Shown here: positions 1 through 9,116 of the stretch, piece by piece
Position numbering within the stretch: the first letter of the stretch is position 1
How the letters are laid out: every line of letters begins with the position of its first letter
Assembly: GCA_918026815.1 (NCBI GenBank)
Contig: CAKJVC010000198.1
Location: 186,001-250,000, forward strand
DNA: 64,000 nt
Reading direction: 5' to 3'
Source of the DNA: Chalara sp. BL73
Taxonomy: Eukaryota > Ascomycota > Leotiomycetes > Helotiales
Notes under the pieces: generated by a model
Seen by the model: the letters and a program-made list of their open reading frames with translations, nothing else
Database searches by the model: none
What the model was told of the DNA's origin: nothing
Made by a program: the position numbers and the translations under genes

Positions 1-234
1 TACTCTGGAAAATTGTTGGAGAACGTGAGAGTTTCTGGATTAGTCATAGGCTATTCCAAATTCAGCTCTAAAATGGCAAGGTCACGTGGAAGAAGTTACG
101 CACGGCAACAGCCGCATCAGAACTGATTCCTTGTCACGCTCCCGACACCCTGGGATTTCAAGGCCGGCTAGTGTAGTACCCTTTCGCCCTCTCATCCTGT
201 AAGTGGTGTTAGTACTCAGAGGTCGGTCGCAGTT

Positions 235-430
235 CCAACACCTGGGTCCTCTGTCGGTATCCCATGTCGGCACGTGACACGCGGTTCTTTTCAGGACTTA
301 CAACTTCGCGATAAATCGTAGTATGAAACTTTATATTATACAATCAAAGAATACCAGAATTATACTAGCAAGAACGTAGTTAATAGCTACTACATCTTTT
401 GCTACGTAATACGTATTCAGATATTTATGA
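235..430 (-). repeat. AT-shifted copy of dispersed LTR-like repeat F
   Basis: This stretch matches, in reverse orientation, the better preserved copy at about 41600-41765 and the copy at about 26545-26725. All three share a block around GCTACGT...GTAGTAGCTATT. Many C positions of the other copies are T or A here, which fits RIP-type decay. The ends are not resolved. The sequence between about 1 and 235 probably belongs to the same element but could not be aligned with confidence. Confidence 0.55.
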
Positions 431-769
431 AGTCTACTATATATGTACCGTCTTCTGTACTTACAGCGCCTACAGTGGGGGCAGTGGGGGTGGTAGGTTT
501 TGCACCAAAATTATAAACCTACCATAGTGGTAGGTGTATTGGGACCCGCGCTAGCGTTCCCCGCTTAGTCAGAGACATGTCAGCTCCTAACAAATTTAGA
601 ATATTCGGCCAATTATTCCACCCCCGCGCCTGCCTCTCCATCCCCGCCTTGCAGCCTCACATCTCAGCATCTCAGCCTCAAATCCCAGCTTCATCTCGGC
701 CTTGCAATCTTCCCAGCCTTGCGCTCTGAGCCTCACGGAAGGGCAGGTGACCAAGCAGGCTCAGTTCTC

Positions 770-1483
770 CACCAGGTATATCTTTGCCCGTGTAATCAGC
801 GGTTGCAGGAATTGAACGGCCATCTCGGTCATGTCATCACGCGCAATCGCAACCATCACAATGAATCGGTTGTGCGAGTGAAATAATCTGGCGTTGTGGA
901 TCGTGATTTTTCTCGGCGCTTGTAAACGAGCGCTGTGCGCGGGGTCGACAACCTACCAGGTAAACCAGCCATGATACAAAGCGCCGACGTCAACAAGCTG
1001 TTCTGGTTTGATTTTCTTGATTTTCGGTGCTGCAATTGCGCGTAATAACATGATCAAAATGGGCCATTTAATTCCTGCGACCGATAGTGCTAGGCGTGGT
1101 TTTTCTACAAAAAAACATGCACGGGCGCAATATTTACAGGCGGTGTTGCAGGGCTTCAGCCCTATAAACAGCGCTATGTCGCGCAACAGCAACATTTACG
1201 GGCGTTGTTACGGGGCTTCACTTGATCAGTGGCGCTGGGCTCAAGCTTGTAATATGCAAAGAAAAATGAAAAAATTCAATTGATATTTTGTGGTCGACTG
1301 GTGATCGACCGGTTAATGGCACATTCGCCTTGCCAGGCATGTTTTTTAGGTCATCTACCAGCCGCACGTCCCAGGTTAGGACCTCAGATGTTTGCAACAA
1401 CCCCATCTTCCCGCTTACGGGCTGGCAAGGACATCGCGATTAACAGAGCATGATTTGGGCACAGACGAGCGCTTGATCTTCAT
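770..1483 (+). repeat. ~700-bp dispersed repeat, copy 1 (repeat G)
   Basis: This is a long direct duplicate of 57783-58473, running from the block around CCAGGTATATCTTTGCCCG to the block around GCACAGACGAGCGCTTGATC, where similarity stops abruptly. Small indels separate the copies and put the open frames of the two copies out of step, so the match is at the DNA level and not a conserved protein. The identity of the element is unknown. It is followed by a TIR-bearing element that starts at 1639. Confidence 0.75.
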
Positions 1484-1638
1484 TATTGTTGAACGGGCTA
1501 GGTCTAAGGAGCCTATTAGGGAAGTTGCAGGTATGCTCGCGCAAGATGCATACATGTTTTTGCCTTCGATGATGAATCTACTGCCGTATGCGTTATGTTG
1601 TATGTAATACTCACGTGCGAGCATCACACCTCGATAAG

Positions 1639-2334
1639 TAACGTCTGTCCCTGCGTCGCGAGACGCACCCCGTAGCGAGACGAATCTATAGTTTTAAAAT
1701 GATAAAAAATTTCTTCGCAAGTCTACAAAGTTATTATTAATATGTTATTTTCTTCAAGTTTTGAAGACGCTCAGTGGAGAAAAGCGTACATTCCGGGAGT
1801 TACGGTGTGACGGCCTGGTGAACATGGTTCAGATTACATAATTCATACCTGAGGCCTCATTTCAGAATCTCGATACCATCGTGGTGAGGCCTAGAAACCT
1901 AGATTTAATGATTCTGCGAGTTTAAAAAGCGTTAAGAGTTCGTAGGGGTGCTGTAGATCAGAGGTCCTACTTTACTCCGAATTAACAACCTCCGTAACTA
2001 GGCGTGACGGTGTTGAAGGCCATGTATGTCACGTGAGCTATCACGTGATCCCTATACGGAATAGGTTTGGTCTCAGCCTACAATATGTATATATCACTCG
2101 TTTTCTCTCATTCTGTAGAAGAATCAAGCACTTTTCACTTTAATAGACGGCGACGACGCGATCATAATTTTGGAGCCGCCAGAGTTTGGACTGTTCAGAA
2201 ATGGTCACACAATATAACTGATACAAAAACACGGGAATTTTTAGCGGATTTACAAATTTAGAATTGTTTGAGTGTAAAGTACCGATGGATTGTCTCGCTA
2301 CACAGTGCGTCTCGCTACGTAGGGACGGACGTTA
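1639..2334. mobile_element. Non-autonomous TIR element (MITE-like), 696 bp
   Basis: The element starts TAACGTCTGTCCCTGCG and ends in the inverted counterpart CTACGTAGGGACGGACGTTA. The two ends match over about 43 bp when one is reversed, with a few mismatches. GATAAG lies immediately outside both ends (1633-1638 and 2335-2340), which is either a 6-bp target duplication or a chance match next to a TA duplication. No transposase frame is visible inside; the ~64-codon frame near 2067 has no recognisable content. Related ends occur at 7455, 8970, 14836, 58588 and 58844. Confidence 0.7.
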
Positions 2335-2470
2335 GATAAGTTCTGTAGATTTGAGGTTCTACAACCTTCAACAATTGACACTTGTTTGCCCTATAATCTC
2401 TGAAGGCCACGGGACTACTTCTATTTTGAACAACATCAGATGAACTCTTGTGAAACACTAATCTCGCGAG
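2335..2470 (+). repeat. Dispersed repeat I, inverted relative to 42365-42470
   Basis: The block with CAACAATTGACACTTGTTTGCCC and TCTCTGAAGGCCACG is found reverse-complemented near 42365-42470. The copies keep order and spacing. No coding potential is visible. The rest of the stretch up to about 2885 has no feature I recognise. Confidence 0.5.
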
Positions 2471-2884
2471 ATTTCGGTGTCTGATGAGCACAAAGTTGCA
2501 AATGCAAATAGAAGAATTCGCTTCAGCTTAAATAGCGTGATTCCACGAAACGGTGAAAAGAGATTGTGTCATGCAAAAAGTGACCACACTTTGCAACTTG
2601 ATCAACACACCGTATATTCTATGTGACAGATTTAGAACCAGAACAATCTGATTCTGAAACACTACAATCTTGTGCCAGCCGCAAAACACCGCCTCACATC
2701 GGCCATCATCCTTTCCAAGCTCATTGTTGAGCGTGACTCAACGAGGAGCAGAATGACTCCGATAACAGCAACACAAGCCCAGCAGTCTCGCTCCGTCTCC
2801 TGATCAACTCGCTAAAACCATTCACTCCTCGGTCAGCTTCCTCGTGTAGAAACGCTGGATTCGAAGCTGTCCTAATAACGTCCA

Positions 2885-3050
2885 GACGGCACCCTGTCAC
2901 GAGACGAATCTTTAGTCTTGAAATCACGAATTTTTCTTACAGTAAGTCTGCGAAGCTGTCACTAATATATTACTTTCTTTAACTATTTCTCCTAAAGGAA
3001 ACCACTTAGTAATAGGAAAAAGAGTGCGGTTGATTACCTGCCCTGGTGAA
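2885..3050 (+). repeat. Truncated second copy of the 1639-2334 element's left end
   Basis: The sequence from about 2889 (CACGAGACGAATCTTTAG) follows the order of 1672-1830, including the downstream CCTGGTGAA block, but the outermost TIR is degraded. It is probably a decayed relative of the same element lying 600 bp from it. Confidence 0.5.
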
Positions 3051-3376
3051 AGCCTTACGCTGGAAGAATCCAATCACGTGAAGCGAATTCCGGAAACAAT
3101 AAGCGTCCTAAAGTTAGCCAAGATATTCGGGGAAATTTCGGGGTTGGCATTGGCTTGGCTTGGCTTGGCGGAGTTGGTCAGGCAGAACTTGCCATTCGCT
3201 GTGTATGACGATAAGAGAGGCTGGCGATTATCGCTAAGTGGCCCTGGATTTTCGAGTAACGCACAAGCCAAAGTGACTGCTCGTTAGTGTAACACCTGCA
3301 CATAGAAACAGACTCATATCTGGAATCTGGAATACGCTGCCTACCTCCCTGATCCTCAAGTTCATCCCTTATTCTA

Positions 3377-4343
3377 ATGGTTTCTACGATGGGCAAAGAA
3401 AACAGGCGTCGCGAAATTTCTGTCGGAATGCTCCCATCAGGTTCATCGGTCTTCTTCAAAGAATCAACGTACTTCTTACGGAATGGACCAGAAATCTCCC
3501 TGCCTTTGCCCGCCGAGGTCCGCGCCCATCAGCACCCGGGGCAATATGGACCCGTTCAGTTCGAATCGCTCAACCTTCTGGTCAAATACGGAAAAGATAT
3601 CACTATCGCAGAGGGGCAATGTCTCTGGGCTCTCCGTCGCTTTTTGCCTTCTCAAGTCCCAGTTCCCGAAGTCTATGGCTGGTGCGAAGACAATGGCGAA
3701 GTTTTCGTTTACATGGAGCTTGTTAAAGGCATTACGTTGGAAAAAAAATGGGAGTCGCTCTCAAAACAAGAGAGGAAACCCATCTGTGACCAGCTTCGAG
3801 CTATGTTACTGGCGCTACGGAATCTACAACAGGATCCAAAGGATCAGTTTCTAGGTGAGTGGCTTTCTCATTTGAATCCCTAACGAAACTAATTGCTTTT
3901 CAGGTCATATTAACCGCCAACCTCTGCTAGATATCGTATTCGCGGACGACACAAAACCTTCCGCCGGCCCATTCGCCTCAGTAAAAGAATTTCATGACTG
4001 GCTGTCTTATTTGACCAAACGAGGGAAGGAGATCCACTGGCCAGACCCTTCACAAATTCCTGATCCATTCCGGCACTTACTTCCGGACAACTCGCCAATT
4101 ACCTTTACTCATGCAGACCTGCATCCGAGCAACATCATAGTGTCTACAGACAAACCCTATCGCATTGTGGCTATCATTGACTGGCATCAATCAGGTTGGT
4201 ATCCAGATTACTGGGAATACTGCAAGGCCGTATTCACAGCCGATCCCAACGGAGAATGGGAGGTCGAATACGTACCACGATTTTTGGAGGTTGCCGATTG
4301 CTATGAAGCTTGGAGCTATTATCCCCAAACTCTTGGATACTAA
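3377..4343 (+). CDS. APH-family phosphotransferase (kinase-like fold), two exons
   Basis: Exons are 3377-3854 and 3904-4343, with a 49-bp intron (GTGAGT donor, TTTTCAG acceptor). Joining them keeps the frame and gives 305 residues. The product belongs to the aminoglycoside/choline phosphotransferase-like group, which transfers phosphate from ATP to small molecules or homoserine-like substrates; fungal members are mostly uncharacterised. The catalytic loop HADLHPSN lies at residues 229-236 (D231, N236), and the metal-binding Asp is D252 in IIDW. An N-lobe with conserved PEVYGW precedes them. The start at 3377 was chosen because it is the first ATG; a second lies five codons on. No signal peptide is visible. 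Exon sequence and splice sites look intact, so this is the one undamaged APH-like gene of three in the window. The substrate cannot be inferred. Confidence 0.85.
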
Positions 4344-4670
4344 GGCATAAAAAACTTTTCCTGGAGATAGCAGGGAATTGTGCTACATGTATGTGCTGGG
4401 CACTTTCATTTCCAGGGGAAGGGCAGAGGAAGCATTGCAACGAGGCTAACGTTTTGAGTGAATTAAGACTCTTATTGATATTTAATCAGAAAAATTTCGC
4501 ATTAAGGAACACAAATTTTTGCCGTTCTCGTTCACTTAGAATAAATAACTCGGCTTGAAACGAATGTCTTTGGATTTAAACATGATCAACCCAATTTTCT
4601 AAATAATCAAAGGTACCTGCCCACCAATTACCAATCCTGTTCCTGTCATTGATAAAACATGTCCTAGGTG
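4344..4670. other. Intergenic, nothing recognised
   Basis: This 327-bp gap lies between the converging 3' ends of the APH-like gene and the small gene on the minus strand. It holds only short open frames that I take as chance. It presumably contains both terminators, but no poly(A) signal stands out. Confidence 0.5.
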
Positions 4671-5126
4671 TTAGATCTTAGGAGCACTGGTGAGAACATC
4701 ACGAGTCGACTGCAGCACTACCCCATCCTTTACTAACACATCCACATAGCTTTCAAGCCAGTTCTGGCAATTCTCTCCCTACGAGAAATTGTCAATATAG
4801 ATTATGTTTTAAAATACGGCTCGACTTACTCCAAATGGATCCAACGGCTTCTTGCTAACCCCGGGAGCCTTAACACCCTCGGCCTTAGAGTTAAGATGGG
4901 GCAACCAACCCTCATCAATGGATCCGAGCGAGATCTTCTCATAAGATTTCTTGGTCTTCGAAATATCATACTCCTTGATCTCAAGCTGGTAGCCTGTGAA
5001 AGGACTGCCAACGGCGTGGATTATTTTCCCTTTCACATCTCCATCCATATGAGGAATAAACATCGACCAATGAGCAGGAACTTTTTTTTTCTCATGGTAA
5101 ACCACCAAGAATAGTTCGCGAGTCAT
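4671..5126 (-). CDS. Small two-exon hypothetical protein, 134 aa
   Basis: Exon 1 is 5126-4830 and exon 2 is 4778-4671. The 51-bp intron has a GTAAGT donor and CGTAG acceptor, with phase 0 on both sides. Joined, the frame encodes 134 residues. The N-terminal half carries a strand-rich pattern including PAHWSMFIPHMDG. The C-terminal half, visible only after splicing, contains GENCQNWLESYVDVLV followed by a short helix. I recall similar GENCQ.W motifs in short uncharacterised fungal proteins, but cannot name a family. There is no signal peptide or membrane segment. An unspliced reading would run six codons into the intron, so an automatic caller could truncate it. Function unknown. Confidence 0.7.
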
Positions 5127-5378
5127 TTTGAAATGAACTGAAGGATTCTGGCTGACGCGTGTCAGTAAATGCTTTTCCAGGTGTCAATTCTGAGAGAAGT
5201 GACAAACCCTAAGAGATATATTCTTCCAAAAGGTTTCTGGATGTATTTGAATTGTGTAGTGTTGATTGAGCAATTATTGAGATTTCTAAATTCTGATGGA
5301 GAAGAAAGAGTTTACTTCTAGGAGATCTCTCATTATATATCTCTGGGCTCGAGAGAACTCGACCCGTGTTAGTTTCTC

Positions 5379-5486
5379 GTGTTGGTTCCTGTGTTGGTTC
5401 CTGTGTTGGTTCCTGTGTTGGTTCCTGTGTTGGTTCCTGTGTTGGTTCCTGTGTTGGTTCCTGTGTTGGTTCCTATATTGGTTCTT
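5379..5486. repeat. 12-bp minisatellite, 8 perfect copies plus a degenerate one
   Basis: The unit GTGTTGGTTCCT repeats at 5379, 5391, 5403, 5415, 5427, 5439, 5451 and 5463. A ninth unit at 5475 is altered. Because 12 is a multiple of three, all frames stay open and give spurious repeats such as NQHR on the minus strand. It lies 250 bp upstream of the start of the small gene on the minus strand. Confidence 0.95.
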
Positions 5487-6249
5487 TCGGCCATGTTGCC
5501 TATTTTGAGGTGTGGAGGCATCTTGAAGTTTCAAGACAGTGAAAATGAGTGACAGACGCTCACTGTTGTTCCCTTGTGGTCATAACTTCAACCTGAATAG
5601 ACCGAAATATGAAAGAAATTGACAGCCCCTGGCTAACTGACTGCTCTGCATCCAGGGTTGCCAAGCAGGTAGGCGCGTGGTAACTCGCAACACCGCGCGT
5701 CGCGTATTCATAGGCCGACATCCGCAGCCAGGAAATTATGGAGTATCGTGGATCGAACAGGGCCGGATTTGGGGCTATGCCATGCACAAAACCCTGTATG
5801 TCCAATCATTTATAACCACCTGACTTTCGTGTGGTGAACTTAAGATTCCCGGAGAGCTTTATTTGGCGTAGCGTCTGGCCAGGGGGAATATGTAGTAGGA
5901 GACTGTTGCAAAGGGAACGGCTCATTTTGATAGCGAAGTCTTAAAGATCGAGGCTTACCTTTATTTGAAAGTGAGAAGTGAGGACCTTACCTTATAATTC
6001 AAATATGATCTAATGAAGGCTAAGAAAAAAGATAAGGCACATATGAAAGAAAGTGAGGCTGATAGAAATAGTTGTCAGTGAAGACTGGATAGAAATCGCC
6101 TCTTTCGACAAAAAACTAGCAGATACCACTTCAAAAGAGTCGAATGTACAAAGCACGAGCCTGCCTGCCTACGGGGAAATGCCCTTCTTGCTTATATCTT
6201 CCTAGGAATAGCCGTTAATACTCCTGGTCCAAACGGTTGTCCACTCGCT
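5487..6249. other. Intergenic, nothing firmly recognised
   Basis: An open minus-strand frame of about 80 codons (5805-5560) is the only notable reading. It has no recognisable motif and no clear splice partner, so I do not call it a gene. The remainder is AT-rich noncoding sequence. Confidence 0.4.
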
Positions 6250-7340
6250 CTACTTAATCTTTGTATAGTACTGCATCTTGATCGCGCCTAGAGTCCGCTG
6301 TGGCGTATGTTTCTGGAAAGCAAGACCGATCTTCTCCCACGAATATCCTTCCGCATTCATTTCCAATATCTTCTCATTCTTTTCTCCTGTCCAAAAAATA
6401 CGTGTTCTCCTCGCTTGTAAAGTCATTGGCGGAACCTGGCATGCAACCGCTCGTGTCGATTTCCGTTTAACTCTTCCTTTCTTAATTTGTAACGGTGCTT
6501 GATGCATCCTGGAATGCGCAGCAGCGTCATGATTGGTGTGGAATGCGTTGGGGTCAAACGGCACGCGAAAATGTCCCGAGATTGATAGCAGTTTAAACTC
6601 AAGGTTGTACGTCGTTTCACTTTCGACTTTAGTGCATTTGAGGAAGCCTTGAAAAGGCTATTCTTGATATTCAGCAAATGGTACTTCATTTGTTGCAGCA
6701 GACGGACTTCGAGAAGCTCGCGAGGCATAACGGCAGCTATTATCGACAAAAGTCGATGGGCATCTACTATCAGCCTTCTGGATATGCGCGTCGCCAAGCT
6801 TAGGTGTAGTGGCCGATAGCGCTACACAGGGACTGGGCTGTCTGAGGCGGAGCTGTGGGGTGTGCCTGCGACAAGTAGTTGGGGTTTCAACAGGTGCTGT
6901 GCGTGGCTTTCGTCGCTTTGCAGGTCGCGGGTCCTTATCCTCAGTATCGCAGGTATTGTGATCGTCATCGATGTTCACAGAATGGTGGGTTTCGCTGCTG
7001 ATCAAAGTATGCGTGTCTTGGTGCCTCCGTTTCCCTCCTGGCTTCTCCGCCTCAGGATCGCTGCTCCGTATCGCCTCCCCTTCTCCTACCGACTCTTCTT
7101 CCCATGGTTCCATCCTCCCTCGTGTTTCCAGCACCACCACCTGAGTCTCTTGCTGCTCCCACTCCTTAAGGTCCTGAGCTGGGGTGCTATTCTGAGAAGC
7201 ATCTCGTAGCTCTTCTAGCCTGCTACCAGAAGCTTTAGTGCATTCTCGACTTTCCATCTTGTCCTCTGGTGCCTCGACCGATGAATCCGCCTGCTCTTCC
7301 AAAGCCAACCCCAACTCCTTCTCTAATACAACGTAACTAA
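6250..7340 (-). pseudogene. Myb/SANT-like protein gene interrupted by one TAG
   Basis: One continuous minus-strand frame runs from about 7340 to 6250 and is broken only by a TAG at 6660-6658. The upstream part is acidic, then has a basic nuclear-localisation-like stretch (PAKRRKPR) and ends AEYQE before the stop. The downstream part resumes PFQGF and ends in a Myb/SANT-like helix block with ILEMNAEGYSWEKIG and TLGAIKMQYYTKIK. The stop most simply replaces a Trp codon (TGG to TAG), a C:G to T:A change. No ATG opens the frame; TTTTATTTTAG just upstream of 7340 looks like an intron acceptor, so a 5' exon may be missing. The 5' end lies about 115 bp inside a DNA-transposon-type terminal repeat that ends at 7455, suggesting the gene travels with a transposon. 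Function is inferred only as DNA binding. Confidence 0.7.
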
Positions 7341-7384
7341 AATAAAAAATATATTGGAATTTTAATATATTCGCAGATTTAGAG

Positions 7385-7455
7385 TTGCTTGAATTTGAAG
7401 TACCTACAACTTGTCTCGTTACAGGGTGCGTCTCGCTACGCAGGGACAGACGTTA
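7385..7455 (+). mobile_element. Right terminal repeat of a TIR element
   Basis: The end reads CGTCTCGCTACGCAGGGACA followed by GACGTTA and is the inverted counterpart of the left ends at 1639 and 58844. Similarity to 58844-58915 continues inward through GTACCTACAA and TTCAAGC-like blocks, so both belong to one family. The matching left end was not found upstream of the Myb-like gene. Confidence 0.65.
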
Positions 7456-8324
7456 TATAAACAGACTGAGAGAAATCGCGAGTTTTGATGTGAGTAGTGA
7501 TTCTAAATCGCTACCTCAACGTCCTCTTCTTCTTAGACTTAGTAGACTCAGTCCCTATCGTTGTATCGGGGGTAATTGCCTGAACGCTTGGCTGGCTGTC
7601 TGGTACCACTTGTTCATCGTTTAAGCCGTAGCTTTCAAACCGTTGAAATAGTCCTGAGCGTGAAGTAGCCGATTCGGGACTTAGTTCAGAAACATCAAAG
7701 TTCAAATTAGCTGGTAGCATGTCGATAATGTCGCAGATTTTTTTAAAGTGCTTCGGAAGCCATAAATCGTAGACGTTCCGGACAAAAGTATATACTGTTC
7801 ACTTTTTTTTTCTATTCAACTTCGTGAAATTAAACTCGCGAATTAGATAGCAGTAATACTTGACATCGTCTTTATTAATAACAGCGTAATAGCTTTAAAT
7901 TCTTACATCGACATCGCTGTAAAATATTGAAAAGCTATTTATTTTTCGATGTAGCTCCTTTTTTCGGCTAACTAAACAAAAAAGTGTGTACAAATGTAAC
8001 AAATAAAGGGCAACAGGAGGGATTGCAATATAACAGGTAAGACACGTGACTGCAATAGAAATAGTGATGTATTGATATCAAAAGTATGCTTGTCCGTCTA
8101 GCAGATAAACTCAAGCTTGCCTTTCTCCTGGAAGCTCTAGCTGTTATGATATCCGTCTCTAACCGGTTCTGGCTGTTACAGTTGCCCTCTATTTGTTACA
8201 ATTAAGTTGGAAATGTTTTGTTTGCAATAGAAGATAATGATTTATAATGTTCGCCACTCCCACGACTGTATTTCTAATACTTTAGCCTAATTATTGATGC
8301 CTGAGGATAAAAGATGGTAGGACC
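7456..8324. other. AT-rich intergenic sequence
   Basis: No gene is recognised. A 69-codon minus-strand frame near 7511-7720 could be an upstream fragment of the Myb-like gene or unrelated. From 7740 the base composition falls to clearly AT-rich, consistent with decayed repeats. Confidence 0.4.
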
Positions 8325-8580
8325 TGTGACAACTCAAGCTGAATAGAGATCTCGATCCGTAGATCTAGGTAGAAAGATTCAGAGGTGTGAACAACTATCA
8401 ATTGTTATAACTAAGAGAACAAGCTACAGGCAGAAGAAGGGAAGGAAAGCAGTGTTCTATATACAGGAACTGACCGGAGGCCAGGATAGGTGAGCTTTGC
8501 GGTGCCTGGTGCTGTGCTCCGTCCGAGCTCTGGGGCATCCGGTGGTGAGCTCCTAGGCGGAAAGGACCAGGGCCGTGACA
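8325..8580 (-). mobile_element. Solo LTR, family A (256 bp)
   Basis: Read on the minus strand it starts TGTCACGGCCCTGG and ends near CTTGAGTTGTCACA, matching the copy at 57230-57524 and the fragment at 37750-37948. It has TG...CA ends and a TATA-like CTATATACAGG block. The five bases on each side differ, so no target duplication is seen and the copy may have been rearranged. Confidence 0.7.
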
Positions 8581-8925
8581 CTTAGCGTTTTTATCTGCCT
8601 CGCCCTTTATGTTCCGGATAAACTCGAAACTTAAGTTTCTATGTGCTTTGAAACTTTACAGCTTGATAAAATATTTTCTATTATAGAGCTTTCGTTTCGG
8701 GGTCCTGAGAACTAAACGCAGGCTAACAGTCGTGATGTAGCAGAAGGAAACAGCGAAAGTGGCTATCGATGCCGTGGACGGGAACATCGATGACATAACC
8801 AAGACTACGATAATTTTCTATTGGAGATTGATTCTCATTCAAGAAATAACTAAGGAACAATGTCTAACTAACTGTAAACCCAAATATGTGCGTGAGAGAT
8901 ATTTAGCACCCCTGAGCAACAGATT

Positions 8926-8970
8926 TTTCTCGGCACGCAGGGTTTCTCCCTACGTAGGGAGGGACATTAT
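8926..8970 (+). mobile_element. Isolated TIR end
   Basis: The sequence TTCTCGGCACGCAGGG...CTACGTAGGGAGGGAC followed by ATTATA resembles the right ends at 14836 and 2334. It is an orphan end without a visible partner, 150 bp from the 3' end of the ankyrin gene. The 340 bp between the LTR at 8580 and this end hold nothing else recognised. Confidence 0.5.
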
Positions 8971-9116
8971 ACACACACCCCCAGCGCCGACCATTGATAG
9001 CTTCAAATCAAGTGGTTGTCTCCCTACTTGCCACTGGAATTATATTTTTGCTCCGCCATCTCTTATTTATATTCTACATCATGTCGAACAACAATGTCAT
9101 TCAGTGTTGTGAACTT

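Noticed and set aside
1008..1283. Conserved-looking frame IARNNMIKMGHLIPATD shared with 58021
   Set aside because: The two copies diverge by frameshifting indels after a short stretch, so similarity is at the repeat DNA level, not a maintained protein.
5286..5534. Open frame with NQHR repeats
   Set aside because: It is the translation of the 12-bp minisatellite; the flanking residues show no protein-like pattern.
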